A stretch of DNA of 64,000 nucleotides from Pseudotabrizicola alkalilacus. Its GTDB lineage: Bacteria; Pseudomonadota; Alphaproteobacteria; Rhodobacterales; Rhodobacteraceae. Below, one piece after another: positions 55,059 through 62,804 of the stretch. A model generated the notes under the pieces. The model saw only the letters and a program-made list of their open reading frames with translations, did not search any database and was not told the origin of the DNA. Position numbers and translations under genes: made by a program. The stretch lies in contig NZ_QWEY01000003.1 in assembly GCF_003443995.1 (NCBI RefSeq), positions 310,001 through 374,000 of the forward strand, read 5' to 3'. The number at the start of each line of letters is the position of its first letter. The stretch's first letter is position 1.

Positions 55059-56126
55059 ATGGCCACCATTACCGCCCGCCCCCGCAAGGACGGCACCATA
55101 GGTTATACCGCCCAGATCAAGATCAAGCGAGGGGGCAAGGTGATCTTCTCGCAGGCGCAAACCTTCGATCGGGAATCAGCTGCCGCGACGTGGGCTAAGA
55201 AGAAAGAGGCCGCCCTTGCTAAGCCCGGCGGTCTGGATGCCGCGAGAAAGACAAAGGGCAATCTGGGCGACATGATCGACAAGTATGTCGAGCTGTTCCG
55301 CAAGGACATTGGCAGGACGAAGGAGCAAGTGCTGCTGGCGCTCAAGGGCTATGCCATAGCTGAAAAGGCGATGGATGAGATTACCTCGGCCGATGTGGTG
55401 GATCTGGCGCGCGAGCTGGGCAACGGCCGGAAGCCACAGACCGTTCAGAACTATCTCTCGCACCTGTCGGCCGTCTTCTCGATCGCCCGCGCCACATGGG
55501 GCGCCGACATTGACCGGAATGTGATGCGCGATGCCATGGAGGCGGCCAAGCACTTCGGCATGGTGGCCAAAAGTGCCAAGCGAGATCGCCGGCCGACGGT
55601 GGATGAAATGACCCGGCTCATGCTGCACTTTGAGGCCAAGACCCGCAGACGCAATTCCATGCCAATGCAGAAGGTGGCCGCGTTCGCCATGTTCAGCACG
55701 CGGCGGCAGGAAGAAATCACCCGCATTCGGTGGGCGGATCTGGAAGAAGGCCGGGTGCTGATACGAGACATGAAGCACCCCGGCGACAAGATAGGGAATG
55801 ATACATGGTGCAACCTGCCGCCCGAGGCAGAAGCCATTGCACGCGCCATGCCAAAGGTCGCGGCCGAGATCTTCCCGTTCTCCACGGATGCGATCAGCGC
55901 GGCGTTCACCCGGGCCTGCCAGACGCTCGGGATAGAAGATCTGCACTTTCATGATCTGAGGCACGAAGGCGCATCGCGACTATTCGAAATGGGAAACACC
56001 ATACCGCGCGTTGCCGAGGTGACGGGGCACCGCACTTGGCAGAGCCTCCAGCGCTATTCCCACCTTCGGCAGACCGGCGACAAATGGGCCGGATGGGTCT
56101 GGGCGGATCTTTTGGCCCAGAAATAG
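55059..56126 (+). CDS. int: Tyrosine recombinase/phage integrase (dusA-associated)
   Basis: 355 residues. N-terminal arm-binding region (RPRKDGTIGYTAQIKIKRGGKV), SAM-like core-binding domain (about 70-170), and catalytic domain with all key residues: R216 (STRRQEEI), H298-x2-R301 (HDLRHEG), H324 (GHRTW) and nucleophile Y333 (QRYSHL). Should integrate and excise the element at dusA. Transcribed inward, away from dusA, with its start 91 bp from the dusA start. Confidence 0.94.
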   Translation: MATITARPRKDGTIGYTAQIKIKRGGKVIFSQAQTFDRESAAATWAKKKEAALAKPGGLDAARKTKGNLGDMIDKYVELFRKDIGRTKEQVLLALKGYAIAEKAMDEITSADVVDLARELGNGRKPQTVQNYLSHLSAVFSIARATWGADIDRNVMRDAMEAAKHFGMVAKSAKRDRRPTVDEMTRLMLHFEAKTRRRNSMPMQKVAAFAMFSTRRQEEITRIRWADLEEGRVLIRDMKHPGDKIGNDTWCNLPPEAEAIARAMPKVAAEIFPFSTDAISAAFTRACQTLGIEDLHFHDLRHEGASRLFEMGNTIPRVAEVTGHRTWQSLQRYSHLRQTGDKWAGWVWADLLAQK

Positions 56127-56130
56127 AAAG

Positions 56131-56156
56131 GCGCCCCCGGGTATCCCTAGGGGCGC
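56131..56156 (-). terminator. Terminator between integrase and lipoprotein gene
   Basis: Stem GCGCCCC/GGGGCGC with a 12-base loop. On the minus strand it is followed by CTTTCTATTTC, so it probably ends the lipoprotein transcript; it lies 4 bp after the integrase stop. Confidence 0.6.
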
Positions 56157-56178
56157 AGTGTCCACATATAGCCGAATG

Positions 56179-56586
56179 TCAGCCTTTGCCTAGATCGTTC
56201 AGAATAGTGTGCCCTCGATCCGCCATGCAGCGATCAATGATGCGGCGCGGACCACCCTGAGCCAGTTCTGTGTCTGTCGCAACCGCGCCCGCACCAGCAC
56301 CATACACCGCGCCAGCAGCCGCATAGTCCGAACTGTCACCAATGGCCGCGCCAGCGATTGCCCCAACCAAAATCCCGGCAATCATATTCTGCGCCATTTC
56401 CTGCTCTTGCCGCTTTTTGTAGGCAGCTTCAGCAGTCAGGCCGACGTTGCGACAAGACGCAAGATCCCGCTCGAACTTGGCTGGATTTGACTTCGCAGGG
56501 TCCACAACCGGGCGGTACTCAGCAAGGGGTTCCTGCACACAAGCAGCAAGGGATAGCATGCAGGAAAAGGCGACTAAACGTTTCAA
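56179..56586 (-). CDS. Glycine-zipper lipoprotein, TTG start
   Basis: 135 residues. Start TTG at 56584-56586 with GGAG six bases upstream gives MKRLVAFSCMLSLAAC, a clean lipobox (LAAC) at residue 16. A GTG at 56598 is less likely. The mature part has a glycine zipper, MIAGILVGAIAGAAIGD...AGAVYGAGAGAVA, and two cysteines. Such proteins associate with the outer membrane. Within the element it may be a lysis or host-envelope gene, or a cargo gene. Confidence 0.8.
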   Translation of the reverse strand: MKRLVAFSCMLSLAACVQEPLAEYRPVVDPAKSNPAKFERDLASCRNVGLTAEAAYKKRQEQEMAQNMIAGILVGAIAGAAIGDSSDYAAAGAVYGAGAGAVATDTELAQGGPRRIIDRCMADRGHTILNDLGKG

Positions 56587-56672
56587 GGGAATCTCCACAT
56601 CTTAAGGTCACACAGCCTTCACAGAGAAGTGAGGCATTTCAAAGAACAAATGTGATTCCAAAAATGATTGAA

Positions 56673-56696
56673 GCCCCCCCGGTTTCCCGAGGGGGC
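56673..56696 (-). terminator. Terminator of the small zinc-ribbon-like gene
   Basis: On the minus strand: GCCCCCTCGG, loop GAAA, CCGGGGGGGC (one mismatch), then TTCAATCATTTTT. It lies 23 bp past the stop at 56720. Confidence 0.75.
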
Positions 56697-56719
56697 CTGA
56701 GCGGGCGATCCTATCGCGC

Positions 56720-56941
56720 CTATGTGCGTGTCATCCCTGCCCCGCGGTTGCAGACCGGGCTGATGTTGGTGTGCTGGGGCCTGCCTCTCCGGCCGCAGGA
56801 CCGGCACACCATGCGGTCAAACACCCACGGCAATATGTTCAGGCCAGTTTCATCCAGCCATGAGCTCGAAATATCCTCAGCGTACAGGTGCCGGGATCTG
56901 CCGCAAGCGCATGTGATATACAGATCGTGTTTGCTGATCAT
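56720..56941 (-). CDS. Small cysteine-rich phage protein
   Basis: 73 residues. Four cysteines in two pairs, C-x-C (ITCACGRSRHLYAED) and C-x2-C (MVCRSCGRRGRP), resemble a zinc-ribbon. Arg-rich C-terminus. Similar short proteins occur in alphaproteobacterial prophages. Start ATG at 56941 has no strong ribosome site. A terminator follows directly, which supports a real transcription unit. Function unknown. Confidence 0.62.
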   Translation of the reverse strand: MISKHDLYITCACGRSRHLYAEDISSSWLDETGLNILPWVFDRMVCRSCGRRGRPQHTNISPVCNRGAGMTRT

Positions 56942-57061
56942 GCGCGAACATATGCGGAACGTCGCGCGATTCTGGAAATCACATTTTCAGCCGCCACCAC
57001 CCCCGCCTTAAACGCGCCAGCACCCTGACCCGTGCCATGCGATGAAGGTGGTGGCGCGCCC

Positions 57062-57256
57062 TCACTTCACACCCCAGCGGGCAAAGACCGCGCCGGAGAT
57101 CCCCAGGCCCGCCACGAACGCGGCGATCAGAGTTTCCAAATCAATGCTGACGACGCCGCCGGCGTAGCTGATACCCCAGCCAGGGATCAGCGCCAGCAGG
57201 GGTGGGATCAGCGGCGAGAGGACGTAAAGGATCATTCGGACAACGACAGAGTTCAT
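57062..57256 (-). CDS. Small holin-like membrane protein
   Basis: 64 residues with two hydrophobic helices (MILYVLSPLIPPLLALIPGW and LETLIAAFVAGLGISGAVFARWG). Excellent ribosome site AGGAGG five bases before the ATG at 57256. It lies 9 bp downstream of the endolysin gene, a typical lysis-cassette arrangement, so a holin role is inferred from size, topology and position; no named holin family was recognised. Confidence 0.72.
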   Translation of the reverse strand: MNSVVVRMILYVLSPLIPPLLALIPGWGISYAGGVVSIDLETLIAAFVAGLGISGAVFARWGVK

Positions 57257-57265
57257 AAAGGCCTC

Positions 57266-57997
57266 CTATGCCTCGTTGGTGGAAACAGCCCCGCCAGCCG
57301 TCATCTGCGGCAGACGAATCGACAAAGGGCGGGGGAATGTCGCGGGCCAGCGCGCGCCCAGCAGGCGGCTCTTGGCAATGCGGGCAATGGTGACGGCGTT
57401 GCTCTGATTGCCGCCAAGCACGTGCAGCGTGGTTGCATCCTCCCCCACGGCGAAGCCGACATGGCCGCCAGAGCCGCGCTCGAACACAACGACCGCGCCA
57501 TAGCAGGGCGCAATCTCCGCCCCCAGCCGCAGCCAGTTGCGCGCCCAGTACGGGTTTTGCCCAAGCGCGCCGGGGAAGGACTCGCCGGGTAGCGCCAGGC
57601 GGATGCAGGTTTCCACGAAGTCACCGCACCACGGCAACTTCATAGGGTCGCCCAGCGTCTTGCCGTCCGATTTCAGCCATTTGCGCAGCAAACTGTTGTC
57701 GCGGATCTCGTGGCGGCCCAGAAACCTTTTGCCCTCGGCCATCCACGGCAAATCCGTGACGGCATCGGCCAGCACCGGCTTGCCAGCCGTGGCCAGCATT
57801 GCGCGCATCGCCCCCTCTGTGCGCTTGCCCCAGATGCCATCCAGCGGGCCGGGATCATGGCCCAGCCCCTTCAGGCCGGTCTGCACCAGCCGAATGCTCT
57901 CGCGTGTATTTGCTTGGAACGGTGCCGACACCATCAGCGCCGCCATGTCCGCGTCAGCGGCAGCGCGAGTAGCTGCCTCTTGATTGTCCTTTTGCAT
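57266..57997 (-). CDS. Phage endolysin: peptidoglycan-binding plus TIGR02594/NlpC-P60-like domain
   Basis: 243 residues. N-terminal peptidoglycan-binding-like module (IRLVQTGLKGLGHDPGPLDGIWGKRTEGAMRA) and a C-terminal domain of the TIGR02594 type: LPWCGDFVETC with candidate catalytic cysteine, GHVGFAVGED with histidine, and VLGGNQSNAV. Cleaves peptidoglycan during host lysis. The ATG at 57997 has GGAG six bases upstream. Followed by the holin-like gene. Confidence 0.87.
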   Translation of the reverse strand: MQKDNQEAATRAAADADMAALMVSAPFQANTRESIRLVQTGLKGLGHDPGPLDGIWGKRTEGAMRAMLATAGKPVLADAVTDLPWMAEGKRFLGRHEIRDNSLLRKWLKSDGKTLGDPMKLPWCGDFVETCIRLALPGESFPGALGQNPYWARNWLRLGAEIAPCYGAVVVFERGSGGHVGFAVGEDATTLHVLGGNQSNAVTIARIAKSRLLGARWPATFPRPLSIRLPQMTAGGAVSTNEA

Positions 57998-58064
57998 GCT
58001 TGTCTCCTGAAAATGAAAAACCCCGCGCGATGGCGGGGCGGTGTCGGGTTGTGGTTCGGGCCGG

Positions 58065-58424
58065 TCAGCCGCCAAACATGAACTTTGCAAAAATCGTGGC
58101 AGCAGCCCCGGCCATCGCGAACCCCGCTGCTTTTGCCAAATCGAAAAACGGGCTTCGGCGGTGGTTGACCGTTTCCAGCGCAGACACCCGCTCCACCAGA
58201 TTGGGCAACACAGCGGCCTGGTTGCCGCTGCGCTCCAGCGCGGCAATCCGGTCAGAGATCCGCTCCTGGCGCTGATCGTAGAGATCCATCCGCCGGAACA
58301 ACGTCACCATGCGTTCATCCAGCCGGATCAGCTCGGTCAGGGCTTTCGACATATCGTCCAGCTTGTCTTCAATTCGCTTCAGTCTGGACTCTTCCATGCC
58401 CTTCCCTTTCGGATCGTCAGTCAT
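58065..58424 (-). CDS. Coiled-coil protein with C-terminal membrane anchor (spanin/holin-like candidate)
   Basis: 119 residues. A charged coiled coil (RLKRIEDKLDDMSKALTELI, ERISDRIAALE) is followed by a hydrophobic C-terminal segment (DLAKAAGFAMAGAAATIFAKFMFGG). It starts 8 bp inside the preceding gene. Position just before the endolysin suggests a lysis-related role. No named family recognised. Confidence 0.75.
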   Translation of the reverse strand: MTDDPKGKGMEESRLKRIEDKLDDMSKALTELIRLDERMVTLFRRMDLYDQRQERISDRIAALERSGNQAAVLPNLVERVSALETVNHRRSPFFDLAKAAGFAMAGAAATIFAKFMFGG

Positions 58425-58863
58425 TGCCCTGCCCCAGCGTCGCCAGCTGCGCTGCCATCGCTTCGACGGCGGTCTGAACCGCCTCCGGGGTCTGTGCGGT
58501 GTCGATGGCGGCCGAGGTCTTGCGACGCAGGCCTGCCAGTACGGCGATGATGGTGCGGTAGGCGTCGGCATTGGCGATGATCTTTGCTGCGAGACTCTGG
58601 ACTGTCTCGCCGGTGATCGCCGCCTCCCCAACCAAGAGCGGCTCCGACGGCGCGTTCACAATCATCTCAAACGAGCGCCGCGCCGCTTCCTCTTTGGCCG
58701 TCCAGGACAGCATCTCGGCCAGAGGCACCGGGCCGGTGATCGTGGCGGTGGCGGCTTCGATCAGGGTGATGACGCGGGCATTCGCCTGCGCCTTTGCAGC
58801 GGCCAGCGCCGAGGCGTTGCGTGTGGCGGCAGTCGTCGCCTGGCTGAAATCAATCTTCGGCAT
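58417..58863 (-). CDS. Phage hypothetical protein (tail-associated position)
   Basis: 148 residues, ATG at 58863 with GAGGAG seven bases upstream; a TTG two codons earlier is less likely. Ala-rich and helical (TTAATRNASALAAAKAQANARV, EMLSWTAKEEAARRSF). No motif recognised. It overlaps the genes on both sides by a few bases, so it belongs to the tail-fibre to lysis transcript; a chaperone or assembly role is possible but unproven. Confidence 0.75.
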   Translation of the reverse strand: MPKIDFSQATTAATRNASALAAAKAQANARVITLIEAATATITGPVPLAEMLSWTAKEEAARRSFEMIVNAPSEPLLVGEAAITGETVQSLAAKIIANADAYRTIIAVLAGLRRKTSAAIDTAQTPEAVQTAVEAMAAQLATLGQGND

Positions 58864-59173
58864 GTGCAATCTCCTCGATCTGATAGGGCGGCAGGGCGAC
58901 CGGGCCGCTGGTGACGGTCAGGGGCGCGGGGAACAGCGTTTCCTCCGGCGCACTGGCCCCGTGCGGCAGGATCAGCGGCACGGTCAGGACGCCCGCCATG
59001 TCGCGGCTCACGTCGCCTGCGATCCACGGGCTGTCGATGGCCTCGCGGGGCAGCAGAGCGCCATTTGGCAGCGGGCCGAAGTCCAGCGCCTCGCCGTTGA
59101 GGGTGAGCGTGGATCCTGACACCGAGGCAGTCAGGGCGGTGTCCATGCGGACGGGGGACAGGATAAGCTTCAT
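58850..59173 (-). CDS. Phage hypothetical protein
   Basis: 107 residues, ATG at 59173 with AAGGAG six bases upstream. Mostly beta-strand sequence (MKLILSPVRMDTALTASVSG, LTLNGEALDFGPLPNGALL) with a Pro-rich C-terminal half. Similar short proteins sit next to tail-fibre genes in rhodobacterial prophages. It overlaps the downstream gene by 14 bp. Function unknown. Confidence 0.78.
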   Translation of the reverse strand: MKLILSPVRMDTALTASVSGSTLTLNGEALDFGPLPNGALLPREAIDSPWIAGDVSRDMAGVLTVPLILPHGASAPEETLFPAPLTVTSGPVALPPYQIEEIAHAED

Positions 59174-59190
59174 GGTTATCTCCTTGAAAA

Positions 59191-60342
59191 TCAGAACCAG
59201 CGGCCAATGCCGAGGCTCCAGCCCTGTGCTCCGGTCACCGAGGTCGGGTTCACCAGGCGCAAACCGACAGAGGTGGCGGTGGCGCTAAGCTGAGAACCGC
59301 CCCACATTGTGGCGGAGTCGAGCGGCACGTGCGTGACCAACGGCACCGCCGAGAAAGCGGCGGGCCAGTTGACGGAGGTACCAAACCCCCGGAACAGGCT
59401 GCCTGCGGTGGTGGCCACATCAATGGTCTGCGCCACCGTGCGGCAGATCTGGGTGCCATCGGCAAAGCGCACGTACTCGCCATTGGCGTTGCTGCCGCGC
59501 TCGATCACAGCGCCGGTCGGCACCCCGGAAGATTGGCTGACGGTGCCGAGGATGCTGCGCTGGCTGTAGGTCCGCGACCATGCCGACCAGGTTGTGCCAT
59601 TGTCCTGCGAGAACCGGGTGAACTCCTGGAAATCATTTGCCCGGTGTGCGGTCTGGAGGATGAAGGTCGTGGCATGGCGCTGGACCAACACCATTCCCCC
59701 GGCCCCGGCAGATGGGTTGTTCGCGTCACCGGCAGAATACTGAAACAAGCCCTGCGCCGTGGCGCTGTTGAGGGTGATGGCGGGGGGGGCCCCCGCCACG
59801 CCCAGACCAAAATCCCCCACCTTCATGAGCCGCCCCGCCGTGGTGTCGGTGGCACTCTGGGTCACGGCGGTGCCGGTCAGCAGGCCGGTCAGGACTGCCC
59901 CGGCGTTGGTGACATTCAGCCGGTCGGCCCCGCCCGTGACCAGCGCCAGCGCATTGGCGGCGGTGCGCCGCATGCCGGTGTCTTCATCGGCGGTAAACCG
60001 CAGGCCCGGAATGGCCACCGTGCCGTCGGCAAACTTGCCCGCCCCGGCCCCGTCGATGGTGCCCTGCATCGCGGTCAGGATGGTCTGCAGCTGGGTCAGA
60101 AAGGTGGTCATCTCGCCACGGGTGGCCAGAGCGTTGTAGACCACGCCCGACCGGGTGCTGCCCTGATAGGGCCGCGCCAGCGTCAGGGCGGTGTCGGAGG
60201 CCACGCTCTGGATCAGCAGCGGCCCCTCCCCCGGCACCAGCAACAGCCAGCCCGCCCGAACCCCGCCCACCCATGCGGTGCCGGTGCCGGTGACGGCGGC
60301 AGAGCCATTGGTCAGGGCCAGAGTGCCCGTTGAATACTGCAT
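59191..60342 (-). CDS. Phage tail fibre / receptor-binding protein with pyocin-knob-like domain
   Basis: 383 residues, ATG at 60342 with AGGAG five bases upstream. The N-terminus (MQYSTGTLALTNGSAAVTGTG, GWLLLVPGEGPLLIQSVAS) is a common tail-attachment module. A middle part reads TTAGRLMKVGDFGLG. The segment AHRANDFQEFTRFSQDNGTTWSAW resembles a pyocin-knob repeat, and the C-terminus (TSVGLRLVNPTSVTGAQGW) is a beta-rich tip. Probably binds the host surface. Lies 9 bp downstream of the repeat-bearing tail gene. Confidence 0.85.
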   Translation of the reverse strand: MQYSTGTLALTNGSAAVTGTGTAWVGGVRAGWLLLVPGEGPLLIQSVASDTALTLARPYQGSTRSGVVYNALATRGEMTTFLTQLQTILTAMQGTIDGAGAGKFADGTVAIPGLRFTADEDTGMRRTAANALALVTGGADRLNVTNAGAVLTGLLTGTAVTQSATDTTAGRLMKVGDFGLGVAGAPPAITLNSATAQGLFQYSAGDANNPSAGAGGMVLVQRHATTFILQTAHRANDFQEFTRFSQDNGTTWSAWSRTYSQRSILGTVSQSSGVPTGAVIERGSNANGEYVRFADGTQICRTVAQTIDVATTAGSLFRGFGTSVNWPAAFSAVPLVTHVPLDSATMWGGSQLSATATSVGLRLVNPTSVTGAQGWSLGIGRWF

Positions 60343-60350
60343 GTTCGCTC

Positions 60351-62159
60351 CTATCGTTTGAGTTGTTCGACACCGGCGTAGATCCGGCACAGCCGGATTC
60401 GGCGCTCGGGCGCACCTGGCTGTCGGCGCAGCAAGAATCTGTACTGTCGGTATTCGGCGGCCGACCTGAGATCAGCCGTCATGTGGTAGAAAGGTGTCAT
60501 GTTGAGGGTGGGACCATAGACGCTGCCGGAGAGAGGGCCGGTGTCTGAAAACCGCACATCCTCCCAGCCTGACCAGCCTGACACCAGATCCGGCCGCACC
60601 CTGCGCTGGAACAGGAACAGCCCAAACACCAGCCCATCGGGCGCGTCGATGTTGCAGCTGATGTGCATTTTGACAGGCCGACCGGCAACGGTTCGGATCT
60701 CGTCAAGGATCATGACCTCGACATAATCAGTGCCATGAATGACCCGGAAATTAGCATCTGCATCGCCAACATAGGGCACATCAAAAGCATGGCTCTCGGC
60801 CGAGATATCCCCTTCAACGATCAGGTTACCCGTAATCCGCACGTCACCGAGAAATTCGGCCAGATCTCCCTCAAATCGGAATCGGTCAGAGCGGATGGTG
60901 ACCGCGCTGGCATCTCCGGTCAGATCGTCCCCCGCGACGATCTCGACCTCGCCCACAGCGCCGCCCGCGCGGGCGCGGAACACAAGGGAAGCTGCCTGCC
61001 GCCCTTCCACATCTGCAAGCGTGGTGGCCTGCGTTGTGACCTCGGCCGAGAGGGTGTCCACCGATGAGCTGACGGTCACCAGCTGCGTGGCAAGCGCCTC
61101 GTCGGCGGTTGCCCGCGCCGTGGCCTCGGTTGTGATCGCGGCGGCGTTGGCACCGATGCGAGTATCAGAGGTATCTACCCACGCGGTTCCTGACCACCGC
61201 TTGGCCCGGTTGTCCGACGCAGTGTCAAACCACAGATCTCCGGTCTGGGGTAACCCGGGAGCCGTGGGCTGACGATAGGACCGAACCCGGTTCGCCTGCG
61301 CGCTGACGGTAGTGATCTGACCGGCAAGAACGTCATCGGCCGTTGCCCGCGCCACCGACTCGCTGGTGATCGCAGCCGCATTCGCTGCAATCCGCGTGTC
61401 ATCGGTATCGACCCATCCCGTCCCTGACCAGCGCCGCGCTAGGTTGCCATTCGCGGTATTAAACCAGAGATCCCCGGTGGCCGGGTTTTCAGGCGCTGTG
61501 CTTTGCCGATAGGTTCGGTTGCGCGCGTTGGCAACCGCGCTGACTGTTGTGATCTGGGTCGCCAAGGAGCCGTCTGCATCAGCCCGCGCGAGCGCTTCAG
61601 CCGTGATTGCAGCAGCGTTGCTGGCCAGGCGTGCATCATCGGTCGCCACCCATGCCGAGCCAGACCAGCGGCGAAGGAGGTTCCCGGTTGCGGTGTCATA
61701 CCAAAGATCGCCAGCAACAACGCCGGTCGGAGCCGTGGCCTGACGGAATGTCCGATTGCGGGCCGTTGCGACCGAACTGACCGTGTTGATTTGACCGGCC
61801 AACGCGCTGTCTGCATCCGCTCGGGCCACCGACTCGGTAGTGATCGCTGCAGCGTTGCTGGCAATGCGCGTGTCCGAAGTGTCCACCCACACGGTGCCAG
61901 ACCAGCGGCGCGCACGATCGCTTGAAGAGGTATCAAACCAGAGATCCCCAAGGACAGGCGCGGAAGGGGCTGTTGCCTGCCGATAGGTTCGGTTCCGACC
62001 ATTGGCCACGGCGGAGACGGTGCTGATCTGGCCTGCAAGCGCACCCTGCGCGACGAGATCCGCAAGCCTCTGACTTATTGGGAAGAGAAGGACAATCAGC
62101 GCAAGGCGGCCTTGGTCGAGCGGATCAACACCTGTTTTGGGCTGCGCCCCTTCCCGCAA
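60351..62159 (-). CDS. Phage tail tip/fibre protein with four 79-residue repeats, 5'-truncated and fused
   Basis: The open frame is 602 residues, but only residues from about 39 onward are tail protein. Four tandem repeats (RTYRQ-TAP-GDLWFDT-RRWSG-WVDT-DTRI-NAAAIT) are followed by a region with VTVSSSVDTLSAEVTTQATTLADV, as in phage host-specificity/central tail proteins, and a carbohydrate-binding-like C-terminus (DDLTGDASAVTIRSDRFRF). The first 38 codons are the antisense of the rightward neighbouring gene, and the only start available is a TTG without support. The natural 5' part is missing at about 62043. Confidence 0.75.
   Translation of the reverse strand: MREGAQPKTGVDPLDQGRLALIVLLFPISQRLADLVAQGALAGQISTVSAVANGRNRTYRQATAPSAPVLGDLWFDTSSSDRARRWSGTVWVDTSDTRIASNAAAITTESVARADADSALAGQINTVSSVATARNRTFRQATAPTGVVAGDLWYDTATGNLLRRWSGSAWVATDDARLASNAAAITAEALARADADGSLATQITTVSAVANARNRTYRQSTAPENPATGDLWFNTANGNLARRWSGTGWVDTDDTRIAANAAAITSESVARATADDVLAGQITTVSAQANRVRSYRQPTAPGLPQTGDLWFDTASDNRAKRWSGTAWVDTSDTRIGANAAAITTEATARATADEALATQLVTVSSSVDTLSAEVTTQATTLADVEGRQAASLVFRARAGGAVGEVEIVAGDDLTGDASAVTIRSDRFRFEGDLAEFLGDVRITGNLIVEGDISAESHAFDVPYVGDADANFRVIHGTDYVEVMILDEIRTVAGRPVKMHISCNIDAPDGLVFGLFLFQRRVRPDLVSGWSGWEDVRFSDTGPLSGSVYGPTLNMTPFYHMTADLRSAAEYRQYRFLLRRQPGAPERRIRLCRIYAGVEQLKR
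61050..61991 (-). repeat. Four tandem protein-coding repeats, period 234-237 bp
   Basis: Four units of 79, 79, 78 and 78 residues: 61755-61991, 61518-61754, 61284-61517 and 61050-61283. A partial fifth unit (GALAGQISTVSAV) is cut by the junction near 62043. DNA of the units is clearly related but diverged, so the array is not a recent duplication. Confidence 0.85.
62035..62055. other. Head-to-head chimeric junction of two 5'-truncated phage genes
   Basis: Leftward of about 62043 the sequence continues the tail repeat (compare with positions about 61800, 61560 and 61320). Rightward it continues the reading frame LRDEIRKPLTYWEEKDNQ of the early-region protein. Neither gene has a start codon or ribosome site at the joint. 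Confidence 0.75.
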
Positions 62160-62804
62160 TCCAGCGCCGAGCTGCGCGCGCTGCAGGATGCAACCATTGC
62201 GATTGAGCTGGATGACAGCTGGCAGGAATACCTGGAGGAAGCGACCAAGGCCAAAGACAATTTCCTGCGCCTACTGGCCGGCAAGATCACCGATGCTGTG
62301 CGGGTAGAAGAGCGCGAGGCCGAGCTTGAGCGCGAGCGTCAGGCGCAGGCGGCAGAGCTGGAGCGGCTGCGCGAGGCACAGGCGGCCCGCGAGCGGGAAG
62401 ACGCGCTGCGCAAGGAAGAGGAAGAAAAGCAGGCGGCGGTTCTGGCGGCCAAGGATGCCGAGCTTGCAGCCATGAAGGCCCAGCTGGAGGCGGCTTTGCA
62501 GAAGCCTGCTCCGGTTGCCGAGCCTGCCCCTGTCGAGGTGGAGTCGACACCCTCCCCGACGGTCGAGAAAATCAACGCGCCAACCACGGGCGACAGCGTA
62601 CCAGCCCCCGCAGCGTTCGAGCCGATGGTCATTGGCAGAGATTTTGTCGCGAAGGCATCCGGCCCCCTGTTCACCGAAGAGCAGCAAATCGCGGCGGCCA
62701 TCCTTGCAATCTTGAAGGAATGTACGTCGCGCCAAGCCTCGGCCTCTGAAATCGCATCGGCCATCATCGCCGGTCAAATCCCCCATGTGAAAGCGACATT
62801 CTGA
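62112..62804 (+). CDS. Coiled-coil phage protein upstream of recT, 5'-truncated
   Basis: 230 residues if a TTG at 62112 is used, but the native frame clearly extends upstream to about 62046 (LRDEIRKPLTYWEEKDNQRKAALVERIN) and is cut there by the tail-gene junction, so the real start is lost. Contains a long charged coiled coil (REAELERERQAQAAELERLR...) and a C-terminal segment (SRQASASEIASAIIAGQIPHV). The stop codon overlaps the recT ATG. Such proteins precede RecT in prophage early operons; function unknown. Probably not expressed as a normal product. Confidence 0.7.
   Translation: MVERINTCFGLRPFPQSSAELRALQDATIAIELDDSWQEYLEEATKAKDNFLRLLAGKITDAVRVEEREAELERERQAQAAELERLREAQAAREREDALRKEEEEKQAAVLAAKDAELAAMKAQLEAALQKPAPVAEPAPVEVESTPSPTVEKINAPTTGDSVPAPAAFEPMVIGRDFVAKASGPLFTEEQQIAAAILAILKECTSRQASASEIASAIIAGQIPHVKATF

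Noticed and set aside
60351-62159. CRISPR-like array suggested by regularly spaced similar units
   Set aside because: Units of about 237 bp encode one continuous protein frame and diverge in sequence; no short direct repeats with unique spacers.
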